Assembly: GCA_022360105.1 (NCBI GenBank)
Contig: JAKSDL010000218.1
Coordinates: forward strand, 1 to 21,081
Direction: 5' to 3'
Length of the DNA: 21,081 nt
DNA from: Pseudomonadota bacterium
GTDB lineage: Bacteria > SAR324 > XYD2-FULL-50-16 > JAHJRI01
The notes beneath the pieces are model-generated. The model saw only the letters and a list, made by a program, of their open reading frames with translations, did no database searches and was not told the DNA's origin. This document shows, piece by piece, positions 7,713 to 14,859 of this stretch (position 1 is the stretch's first letter; each line of letters starts with the position of its first letter). The position numbers and the translations under genes are program-made.

Positions 7713-7996
7713 AAAAATCGAAGCACTTAATCGATCGCAGGATTCCACTATACACGAAGAAGCAATTGCGGATATTGCAAGGAATACGAATGCAGCAACG
7801 ACGGGTAATGGTGCCGGTGAACTCGATACAAAAGGATTGATCGCTGGGATCTTCCAAAATACAGTTTATTGTCGCTAATGTATAAATCGTTTACTAGGAG
7901 AGATATAGATGGAAAAAGAACAGGAATAAGTAGCTATCAATGGATTCCTTCAATTACTGGTAAACAACAAAACTTCAACACCTGAAAGGATAAAAG
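7713..7996 (+). other. Intergenic stretch with decayed coding scraps
   Basis: No intact gene is visible in these 284 nt. One reading frame through about 7740-7878 looks protein-like (STIHEEAIADIARNTNAATT) but has no start of its own and stops at TAA 7876-7878. A GGAGAG ribosome-binding site followed by ATG at 7909 encodes only MEKEQE before TAA at 7927. The frame then stays open and protein-like (VAINGFLQLLVNNK) into the next gene. These look like remains of one or two small genes, but I cannot name them. Confidence 0.3.
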
Positions 7997-9214
7997 ATGA
8001 TAAATCAAAAACCAATGTGTCGTAGACGTTTTCTGGGTCTTTCAGCAGGTTTTGCCAGCTCTGCGCTGATACCGGGAATTATGAAACCGCCCAACTTAAA
8101 TGCAGATGACTCTGCACTCTCTTTTCCTGTGGCCAATGGATATAAAACGCATGTAACGAGTGCCTGGATTGGAAAAGGAGAACATGTGAATTCTTCTGAT
8201 CTCATCGAAAGGACATTATCGGCAGCAACGGATTTCAAGTGGCTTTCCAAGGGCGATCGTGTGCTAATCAAACTTTCGATTAACTCTGGCAACGTTTTTC
8301 CCGCTACATCTGATCCCTGGATGTTAAACGGTTTGATATCGATTCTGCAAAAAAAAGGAGCAGGTGTCATCTTCGTGGGGGATCAGAGTGGTGTCGCAGA
8401 TGTGCACTGGACCACAGACAGTAAGAAAGGATCATCACGAGAGCTTTGCAAATCGGCAGAATTAATGAGACCCATCGCAGACAATAATGCAAAACCCGTA
8501 TTTTTCGAGGAAGCTGGATATGATGGATATTTTGAAACCAGACCGGAAAATGCACACCACTGGAAAACGCCAATCTGGCTGCCAAACATTCTAAAAGAGG
8601 TGGATCATATCATTTATGCTCCTCGTATATCATCGCATATTATGGGTGATATTACCGTGGGAATGAAACTGGGGGTAGGATTCCTAAGAGAAGACAGCCG
8701 CAGGGATTTTCACAGCGGGGGAAGCGATTTCTACGCTATGTATGAAGAAGTCAACCAAGTACCGGAAATCAAATCCAAACTTCGCCTGATTGCGACTTCC
8801 GGAAGGGTTGTACTGTCCTCCTTTGGGCCAGATGATGGTTATATATCGGAACCAGATTATGGATTGATAACAGCCTCGGAAGACCTGCTGGCCAGTGAGT
8901 TATTATCCTATGCCTGGTTGGAATGGAACCGTCAACATGAAACATCTTCGCTATACAAAATGACGATGGGAAATCTTACCAACTTCCGTTCTTTCATGAA
9001 TCGGATGTTTGTCAAGTCCACCTGGGGAGATGACCATGCCCCGGAAATTGGAAATATCGAGTTGTTCCGTCCAGGAAATATCTTTCATCATCCGTCAATA
9101 CTCAACTACATGAAAAGAATGGGTGGACGACCTGAAACCATTGATTGGGAGACAGTCAATGGAAACAAAGATCCAAAAGCAACAACGGGTCTGATGAAAG
9201 CCCTACTGATTTAA
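7997..9214 (+). CDS. Tat-exported DUF362 domain protein
   Basis: This 405-residue protein starts with a twin-arginine signal (RRRFLGLSAG at 9-18), indicating export of a folded, possibly cofactor-bearing protein. The body resembles the DUF362 family: RVLIKLSINSG (about 88-98), GAGVIFVGDQSG (about 121-132), LPNILKEVDHIIYAPRISSH (about 195-214) and the TVGMKLGVGFLREDSRR region. No CxxC ferredoxin motif is present, unlike DUF362 proteins fused to 4Fe-4S domains. The biochemical role of the family is not established. AAAGGA precedes the ATG at a suitable distance. It stands alone between decayed sequence and the REP-like region, so neighbours give no functional hint. Confidence 0.75.
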   Translation: MINQKPMCRRRFLGLSAGFASSALIPGIMKPPNLNADDSALSFPVANGYKTHVTSAWIGKGEHVNSSDLIERTLSAATDFKWLSKGDRVLIKLSINSGNVFPATSDPWMLNGLISILQKKGAGVIFVGDQSGVADVHWTTDSKKGSSRELCKSAELMRPIADNNAKPVFFEEAGYDGYFETRPENAHHWKTPIWLPNILKEVDHIIYAPRISSHIMGDITVGMKLGVGFLREDSRRDFHSGGSDFYAMYEEVNQVPEIKSKLRLIATSGRVVLSSFGPDDGYISEPDYGLITASEDLLASELLSYAWLEWNRQHETSSLYKMTMGNLTNFRSFMNRMFVKSTWGDDHAPEIGNIELFRPGNIFHHPSILNYMKRMGGRPETIDWETVNGNKDPKATTGLMKALLI

Positions 9215-9402
9215 TTCGGAGAGGAATCCTGTTTTTAAATTTTAAAATAGGTAAATCAAGTGACACATAACAGGTACCATAATAAATAAGGGTACAAATT
9301 TAAGCTCTTCTTTTGTTTTTCGTAAAGAGCTATTGAAGAATTAAACATTCATAGTCAAAAGAAGATCCAACGGCCTTTTAGACTCTATTTTTCTGGCTAC
9401 TA

Positions 9403-9594
9403 CTAAGGCTTATTTATAGACGGTTTGGAAAATTGTTCTTTAAAAGCCTCCTCTACCCTTTTGATCATGCGGTCAACCATGTCCCGACCACATTCTGCAA
9501 CCTGGTGTGCTTCAAAATCGGTGAGCCACAACTTTTCATCGATTGATTCGGTAGCAAGAGCTGCAAAACCCTTGATTATAAAATCCAAAGCCAA
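9403..9594 (-). CDS. Possible small protein, likely a 5'-frameshifted remnant
   Basis: The 63-residue frame has protein-like composition (WLTDFEAHQVAECGRDMVDR) and an amphipathic C-terminal half, but I do not recognise it. Its only start is TTG at 9594 with no ribosome-binding site, and an in-frame TGA lies six codons upstream. Removing one T from the run at about 9593-9596 would join it to an upstream ATG (about 9609) reading MRWAQG, so a small frameshift is possible. It sits alone. Sequence on both sides (9215-9402 and 9595-9938) shows nothing else I can support. Confidence 0.3.
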   Translation of the reverse strand: MALDFIIKGFAALATESIDEKLWLTDFEAHQVAECGRDMVDRMIKRVEEAFKEQFSKPSINKP

Positions 9595-9938
9595 ACCCCT
9601 GGGCCCATCTCATTTCACCTGCAGTTCTGTAGATTGGCAGTCCGGCGAATTCCGTGTCGACAAAACTCTCAAAACCCAATGAAACAAACTTCCCCAAAAG
9701 AAACAAAATCTCTATTACCCCTAATACTTAAAGCGCCATTACTCCTCGGTCAAATAGGAACTTCCACTGCATAAAAACGATGAAATTGGGACAAGAATGA
9801 ATGTTTCTCGAAATCCACTGCCCATCAGAAGTTCAATAAATATTTAATATTTTTTCTGATTATAAATGGTTGACATCTCAATCTGGAAAGCTTGTAGGTT
9901 CGGGTTTATCTCCTTTGATATTCTTCCAAATGGTATCA

Positions 9939-10139
9939 AGCTCCGTAGGAGCGGCAGATAATAGCCAGCGGTTGTAACCGCTGGTAGGTCAATCACGCAC
10001 TTTCCGGAGTTCCAGAGGAACGACACAAGATCTGGATTCGATAGGTTTTTGTGCCGTCCCTACGGGATTCTGGCTGATGGGCGTAATTCTCTTCCAGTGG
10101 TTTTCACCACTGGCTACTATCTGCCGCTCCTCCGGAGCT
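9939..10139. repeat. Nested REP-like palindrome cluster
   Basis: Two 46-nt units face each other at 9939-9984 and 10094-10139, about 80% identical when one is inverted. Each holds a CTCC-NNN-GGAG mini-palindrome, the shared core GAGCGGCAGATA, and an inner hairpin (CCAGCGGTTGTAACCGCTGG or CCAGTGGTTTTCACCACTGG). Between them a second, diverged pair sits at about 10008-10028 and 10050-10071 (TTCC-AGA-GGAA with CGACACAA, facing CCC-GTA-GGG with CGGCACAA). The whole can fold into a large cruciform. Such elements in many genomes are scattered intergenically and linked to RAYT transposases; none is in the window. Confidence 0.8.
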
Positions 10140-10200
10140 ATTAATCGGTCCGGTTCATAGAACTGGCTGCGAAGGATTTATAATCAGAATATTCTTTGTA

Positions 10201-10272
10201 AACCTACATGTTCAGAATAAATTCTCAATAAACCACTTGCTTTTAGACTTGATCGATCCGCTCATGTAGGTT
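10201..10272. repeat. Ten-bp inverted repeat upstream of the PIN gene
   Basis: AACCTACATG at 10201-10210 is exactly inverted at 10263-10272, and three more pairs (GTA/TAC) are possible with one bulged A. The 52-nt loop is large. It may be a decayed recombination site or an operator; no function can be assigned. Sequence 10140-10382 holds no gene that I can support. Confidence 0.4.
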
Positions 10273-10385
10273 ACTTGTAAACACCAAAAGGCGTTGGAAA
10301 CACTTATTAAAATCAGAACCGAAAAACCGGCTCTGTTTAACAAGTAGTTCGGTAGGCTTAACCATGAACCAATAGAAGAATATTG

Positions 10386-10819
10386 ATGAGAATTTATTTA
10401 GACAATTGTTGCTTCAATCGGCCTTTTGATGACCAATCTCAACTTAGAATTAAACTTGAGGCTGAAGCAAAATTAAAAATCCAAGAGGAAATAAGGTCAA
10501 GAAATCTAGAAATGGTCTGGTCTTATATTTTAGATTATGAAAACAGCAAAAATCCGTATGAAGAGCGGAGGATACAAATTCAAGGATGGAAAAAGTACTC
10601 AATACAAGATATTCAAAAAAAGCCTAAAATCATAAAACTAGCTAAGCAATTCAACCGCAATGGATTGAAAAAATGGATTCTTTGCATATTGCGTGTGCGA
10701 TTGAAACTAAATGTGTATACTTTATTACAACGGATGACAAAGTATTAAATAAATCTGAAAAAATAAGTGAAATCAAAATAATTGACCCATTTGGTTTTAT
10801 AAAGGAGCAAATATCATGA
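10386..10819 (+). CDS. PIN-domain toxin-like protein, split by a -1 frameshift
   Basis: The ATG at 10386 opens MRIYLDNCCFNRPFDD, the N-terminal signature of a PIN-domain group that carries a catalytic Asp (Asp6). The frame runs to a stop at 10746-10748, but its last 25 or so codons do not fit. In the -1 frame, from 10673, the expected PIN ending appears (MDSLHIACAIETKCVYFITT, then DD and IIDPFGF) and stops at TGA 10817-10819. The switch falls in the A6 run at 10668-10673; one extra A would restore a protein of about 144 residues. PIN proteins are Mg-dependent RNases, typically toxins. The tail's TGA overlaps the ATG of the next gene by ATGA, as in a toxin-antitoxin operon, which supports the longer reading. 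It could be a mutation, sequencing error or slippage. Confidence 0.7.
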
Positions 10820-11028
10820 TTACCGATACTGAGATCAAGCTAAAAGGAATAAAAGTATTATCTGAAACTTTAGGGGATATCGAAACAGAACGCTTTATTG
10901 CTTTAATACAAAGAGAGCACTTTGATTACACAAAATGGCGACAGGATTTGGACGAAGACTTATCCATTGAAGAAATTAGCAAAAAAGCAATGAAGCTGAG
11001 AAAACGAAAAACCGAACAAGACACTTAA
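10816..11028 (+). CDS. Probable antitoxin-like small protein paired with the PIN gene
   Basis: This 70-residue, charged protein (ITDTEIKLKGIKVLSETLGD, then ERFIALIQREHFDYTKWRQDL and SIEEISKKAMKLR) belongs to a small family I have seen next to PIN genes. It was usually called hypothetical or antitoxin. It would neutralise the PIN RNase by binding it and probably represses the operon. AAGGAG (10802-10807) precedes the ATG at 10816, and the start overlaps the PIN stop by 4 nt (ATGA), implying translational coupling. Its TAA (11026-11028) falls inside a sequence resembling an integron attC left end. The antitoxin role is inferred from size and operon position. Confidence 0.65.
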   Translation: MITDTEIKLKGIKVLSETLGDIETERFIALIQREHFDYTKWRQDLDEDLSIEEISKKAMKLRKRKTEQDT

Positions 11029-11118
11029 CCGGACGGCAATAGCCCGCGAATTGTTCTTTTCCCAAGGATCTTGACAAGACCACCACTATACACCACTCGT
11101 CAAAGCTGCCGGTTAGTT
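11023..11118 (+). repeat. Imperfect inverted repeat after the PIN/antitoxin pair, attC-like
   Basis: TTAACCGG(A)CGGC at 11025-11037 pairs with GCTGCCGGTTAG at 11105-11116, with one unpaired A in the left arm. The left end ACTTAAC fits the integron R'' box RYYYAAC and contains the antitoxin stop codon, as is common for gene cassettes. The right end GTTAGTT fits GTTRRRY at six of seven positions. The unpaired central spacer expected of attC is missing, and no second site or integrase is seen. Sequence 11119-11301 shows nothing further. Confidence 0.25.
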
Positions 11119-11301
11119 CAACGTTTGCAAAACAAATAAATCCAATTTCTCCTACTTTATTTCCAACCTGAAACATACGCAGGCAATTCAGACATTTGCC
11201 CATTTAAGCAATGATTGATTGAAGGAGTTGCTGAAAAACGGGATTAGTATTCTATCTATTGCTGAAAGCTGAATGACGAATCTGCTCAGAAATTTCCTAT
11301 T

Positions 11302-11416
11302 GGATTTTTGGCAGTACACAATCGTCTGATTTGGGTATAATAGTTGCTGAAAACCAAGGCAAATCTCAGATTTTGCTAACAAATCGAAGGTAACACAATG
11401 AAAAAAGCAGTTCGAT
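11302..11416 (+). repeat. Direct repeat copy 2: promoter, leader and first codons of the arrX-like gene
   Basis: This is the copy in its native place: the repeat runs through the TATAAT box (11336-11341), the leader and the GAAGG ribosome-binding site into codon 6 of the binding-lipoprotein gene. It is identical to 4852-4966 except at 11325. No good -35 hexamer lies 16-18 nt before the TATAAT, so the promoter may need an activator. Confidence 0.95.
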
Positions 11417-12324
11417 TTGGTATCCTATTGATACTATTGGTTTCAGTCTCTTCCTGCACGTCCGATAAGGAATATGCTCAAATCGATTTCTCCAACACGA
11501 TTCCGGCACAAAAACCAAGTGAGGGCAATAAAGAATCCGGAACCCTTCGGGTAGCGGTTGCCGCCATGATTTCACCAAAAGAGACCTTTGTTTATTATAA
11601 GGAACTAATACACTATCTGGGTGAAGCCGTAGATAAGGATATCCGCATGGTGCAGAGAAAAACTTATAAAGAAATCAACGAGATGTTTCTCAAAGATGAT
11701 ATCGACCTGGCGTTTATCTGCAGCGGTCCCTACGCATTGGAAAAGTACAGATATCGGTTTCAGGCCATTGCTACGCCTGTTGTCAGGGGGAGCCCTTTTT
11801 ACCAGTCCTATTTAATTGTCAATAAACAAAGTCAGTTTAAAAAACTTACCGATCTACGACAGCATACCTTTGCTTTTTCCGATCCCAATTCCAATACCGG
11901 AGCCCTCGTCCCCACCTACTGGCTGTACCAGTTGGGTGCTACTCCGGATACATTTTTCAGCAAGACGCACTTCACGTACAGTCATGACAATTCAATTTTA
12001 GCAGTGGCAAAATCTCTTGTGGATGCTGCAGCTGTGGAGGGTCATAAGTGGGAGTATTTTCACGCAAACAATGATATCAACGCATCAAAAACACGCGTGA
12101 TCAAAAAATCTGAAAAATTTGGCAGTCCTCCTCTTGTTGCCTCAAACATGTTGCCCGATTCCCTTAAGGAAAAGATCCAGGAGGCTGCTCTCTCTATGCA
12201 CGCAGGTGAAAAAGGAAAACAAATACTGAACAACCTAATGATAGACCGATTTTCAATACCTGAAGAGAAATGGTACCGCCCGATAAGGGCGATGAAAGAA
12301 CAACTTGCCAACCCCGGGAGTTGA
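11398..12324 (+). CDS. arrX: PhnD-type periplasmic binding lipoprotein, probable arsenic oxyanion sensor (ArrX-like)
   Basis: This 308-residue lipoprotein has a signal peptide ending in the lipobox VSSC (Cys20). A PhnD/phosphonate-type solute-binding domain follows (LRVAVAAMISPKETFVYY at 50-67, DLAFICSGPYALEKY at 103-117, FAFSDPNSNTGALVPTYWL at 158-176). No ABC permease or ATPase is nearby; instead it ends 2 nt before a membrane sensor/activator gene and lies upstream of arrABCD. That is the arrangement of AioX, ArxX and ArrX, binding proteins that report arsenite or arsenate to a sensor instead of transporting it. Apart from the lipobox it has one cysteine, Cys108, beside the SGPY ligand loop; a cysteine in AioX contributes to arsenite binding. 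The ligand is inferred from context; phosphate, phosphite or another oxyanion cannot be excluded. Confidence 0.75.
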   Translation: MKKAVRFGILLILLVSVSSCTSDKEYAQIDFSNTIPAQKPSEGNKESGTLRVAVAAMISPKETFVYYKELIHYLGEAVDKDIRMVQRKTYKEINEMFLKDDIDLAFICSGPYALEKYRYRFQAIATPVVRGSPFYQSYLIVNKQSQFKKLTDLRQHTFAFSDPNSNTGALVPTYWLYQLGATPDTFFSKTHFTYSHDNSILAVAKSLVDAAAVEGHKWEYFHANNDINASKTRVIKKSEKFGSPPLVASNMLPDSLKEKIQEAALSMHAGEKGKQILNNLMIDRFSIPEEKWYRPIRAMKEQLANPGS

Positions 12325-12326
12325 AT

Positions 12327-14528
12327 ATGAAAAACGCCAGCTTGAAAAGGACGCTTCAGCTTACCGTGATGGTAATGATTATATTAATAGGATTTGCCAT
12401 TTCTCAGTTTGTCATCCAGCAATACAGTAATGCGCTGATGGAGAGCGCCAAAGCAAAAGCGGAAAACATTTCTCACAAGCTTGCTGTAAACAGCGCGGAC
12501 TTTATACTAATTAACGATCTGGTGAGCCTGCAAAAAGAGTTAGACAGCCAACTGGTAACGACCCCCAGTGTTGCCTATATTTTTATCGAAAAAGACAGTG
12601 AGGTACTGGCCCATACTTTTAAGGAAGGTATTCCTAAAGGTTTGATTCAATTCAATAAGCCAATCAGTAATACCCATGGACGCATCAAAAAAATTCAAAC
12701 GGAAAAAAGGGAAAAAATCTTTGACATCGCCTGGCCGATTTTTGACGGAAATGCCGGAACAGTCCGGCTGGGGCTATCAGAGAAACCTTATGAGGATAAA
12801 GTAAAACAACTATGGTTCAAAATGAGCATCATAACCGCTGCCATCATCGTTATCGCGTTGATTGTCGTGCATTTTTTGCTGGTGTATCTGACCAGGCCAC
12901 TTTCTGTTTTGGCCTCAAAGGTTACCCAGATTGATGAGGGTAATCTTGATACACCCATTGATATCCGCGGACGCCAGGAGGTTGCAAAACTGACTTCCGC
13001 TTTTAACCACATGCTGGCGCGTTTGAAAGACTATACCAGAAGGTTGAATGAATCCAACCGGGAATTGTTGGAAAAAAACCAGGCTTTGGAGCGCGCTCAT
13101 AAACAGTTAAGTTCTTCCGTTGCAATTAGCAAGGAGATCGCCGGTCTACCCAAGCTTCAAGATATTTGTGCTTATTTGCTGTCGACATTTCGTGAGATAC
13201 TAACGTGTCAGCAAATGGTTTTTTTGACGATAAGCCCTCTGCAAAAGCTTTACTTGGTGACAGATCATGACAAAACCGAGTTTGGCGAATCGGAATACCA
13301 TAAAGTGTATCCTTTCTTAAACGATTTAACGTCCTATCGTTATTTTGAAACCGAAACGTTCTCGTATCTGCACCTGCCTGCCAAAATTTCAGCCTCCAAG
13401 TTAGCTGTCTTTCCCTTACGGGGGAATAGTGAGCTGCTGGGTGTACTGATTGTTGGTTGCCGTGATCATTGCATCTGCAAACCGGAAGAACTGACAGTCG
13501 TTCAACCCATACTCAACCAATCGATGGGAGCGTTTCAGCGGTCGCTTGCTTTGGAGGAAGAGCTGGGAAAACTGAATCAAAAGGTTGAAAAAGCGAATAA
13601 TTTTCATGGACTGATTGGCAAAGATTCCAAGATGCAAATGATCTTCAAACTGATCGAGAATATTGCCTCAACCGATACCAGCGTATTGATCCAGGGGGAA
13701 AGCGGTACCGGTAAAGAATTGGTTGCCAATGCAATCCATATCTGCAGTCATAGAAAAGAAAAGCCTTTTACTATCATCAACTGTTCGGCTTATCCGGCAA
13801 CCCTTTTGGAAAGTGAACTGTTCGGTCATGAAAAAGGTGCCTTTACAGGCGCCACCCGCAGAAAAGCAGGTAGATTTGAACAAGCTGACGGTGGGACAGT
13901 GTTTTTGGATGAAATTGGTGAAATCTCTCAATCAGCCCAGATTAAGCTGCTTCGCGTTTTGCAAAGTCGGAAATTCGAGCGCTTGGGAGGAGAGCAAACC
14001 CTTTCAGTGAATGTCCGAATTTTAGCCGCAACCAACAAGGATCTTGCCAGGGAGGTTCAAACAGGCAACTTTCGAGAAGACCTTTATTATCGCTTAAACG
14101 TGATACCGGTTAACCTACCGCCCCTGAGAGAAAGAAAGAACGATATATTCCTGTTGGCGAAGCATTTCCTCAATAGATTTGCAAACGAGCAAAAGAAAAA
14201 GGTTAACGACTATTCGTCCGAAGTGATGCATTATCTTACGGAATATCATTGGCCGGGAAATGTACGAGAGCTTGAAAACACAATTGAACACGCCGTTGTA
14301 CTAGCCAAAGATCCTACAATTAACGTACTCGACCTTCCCCCTTCTATCAAAGAATATCTTCCCCCTGACAACAAGCCAAAAGTGACCAGACTTTCCGATT
14401 CGGAAAAAGATCTGATCAAAAAAACCCTGGAAGCATGCGATTGGAATAAGTCCAAAGCAGCTGAAAAAATGGGGATCAGTCGAGGAACCCTTTATCAGAA
14501 ATTGAAAAAATATAGTATATATAACTGA
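12327..14528 (+). CDS. Membrane-anchored sensor fused to sigma-54 activator (HAMP-GAF-AAA+-Fis)
   Basis: The 733-residue protein has a membrane helix at about 12-30 and an extracytoplasmic domain at about 31-162. A second helix (about 165-188) leads into HAMP (190-240), a coiled-coil (240-268), a GAF-like domain (about 270-405) and a sigma-54 interaction AAA+ domain. The AAA+ domain has Walker A GESGTGKE 457-464, GAFTGA 504-509, Walker B VFLDEIG 525-531 and arginine finger RERKND 601-606. A Fis-type HTH (WNKSKAAEKMGISRGTLYQKL) closes the protein. There is no kinase or receiver. It would act as a one-protein transmembrane activator of sigma-54 promoters, probably switched on by the ArrX-like lipoprotein encoded 2 nt upstream. 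I chose the ATG at 12327 because GGGAG lies 6 nt before it and the N-terminus is then a normal inner-membrane anchor. A C-x3-C-x-C cluster (378-384) lies in the GAF region. Confidence 0.88.
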   Translation: MKNASLKRTLQLTVMVMIILIGFAISQFVIQQYSNALMESAKAKAENISHKLAVNSADFILINDLVSLQKELDSQLVTTPSVAYIFIEKDSEVLAHTFKEGIPKGLIQFNKPISNTHGRIKKIQTEKREKIFDIAWPIFDGNAGTVRLGLSEKPYEDKVKQLWFKMSIITAAIIVIALIVVHFLLVYLTRPLSVLASKVTQIDEGNLDTPIDIRGRQEVAKLTSAFNHMLARLKDYTRRLNESNRELLEKNQALERAHKQLSSSVAISKEIAGLPKLQDICAYLLSTFREILTCQQMVFLTISPLQKLYLVTDHDKTEFGESEYHKVYPFLNDLTSYRYFETETFSYLHLPAKISASKLAVFPLRGNSELLGVLIVGCRDHCICKPEELTVVQPILNQSMGAFQRSLALEEELGKLNQKVEKANNFHGLIGKDSKMQMIFKLIENIASTDTSVLIQGESGTGKELVANAIHICSHRKEKPFTIINCSAYPATLLESELFGHEKGAFTGATRRKAGRFEQADGGTVFLDEIGEISQSAQIKLLRVLQSRKFERLGGEQTLSVNVRILAATNKDLAREVQTGNFREDLYYRLNVIPVNLPPLRERKNDIFLLAKHFLNRFANEQKKKVNDYSSEVMHYLTEYHWPGNVRELENTIEHAVVLAKDPTINVLDLPPSIKEYLPPDNKPKVTRLSDSEKDLIKKTLEACDWNKSKAAEKMGISRGTLYQKLKKYSIYN

Positions 14529-14859
14529 TATATTTACTGATGCCAGCTAGCTAACCAAGTTCTACTCCAACCTCATCGGTTTTCCGTTCAGTCCTCTTCA
14601 TTCTCCTTTATCTGCTTTTTGGGATACACTCACAGTCTGAAAATGTTTCTTTTTTGAACAATTTATATAGCTGTAAATATTAAAGAAATAAAGAATACCG
14701 GTTTATCATTGTTCAATTTCTATACAACCTGCACGAACAAATCACATCCTTACTTCCATTTTCGCCTTTTGTTCTGCTTGGAATATCATCTTGTCCACCT
14801 TGAGAATCTGAAAGTTTACCTTAATAAAATCATTAACCTAGGAAACAGGTGACTGTGTT
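14529..14859. other. Regulatory intergenic region upstream of the arr operon
   Basis: This AT-rich stretch of 331 nt has no supported gene. It holds an exact 9-bp inverted repeat, TTGAACAAT at 14654-14662 and ATTGTTCAA at 14708-14716, each with a TTGNNCAA core and 54 nt apart. It also has a sigma-70-like pair, TTGAGA (14800-14805) and TAATAA (14822-14827), with 16-nt spacing. The repeats are candidates for upstream activator sites of the Fis-type regulator encoded just before. Confidence 0.4.

Noticed and set aside
9844..10026. A 60-codon minus-strand ORF through the REP-like region
   Set aside because: It is built from the palindromic repeat itself and looks fortuitous.
11311..11330. Sigma-54 promoter (TTGGCAGTACAC) upstream of the arrX-like gene
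   Set aside because: The GG and GC are 12 nt apart instead of 10 and there is no TTGC element; a TATAAT box lies just downstream.
11188..11578. Minus-strand ORFs overlapping the arrX promoter and 5' end
   Set aside because: They lie antisense to a clear gene and its promoter, with no family resemblance.
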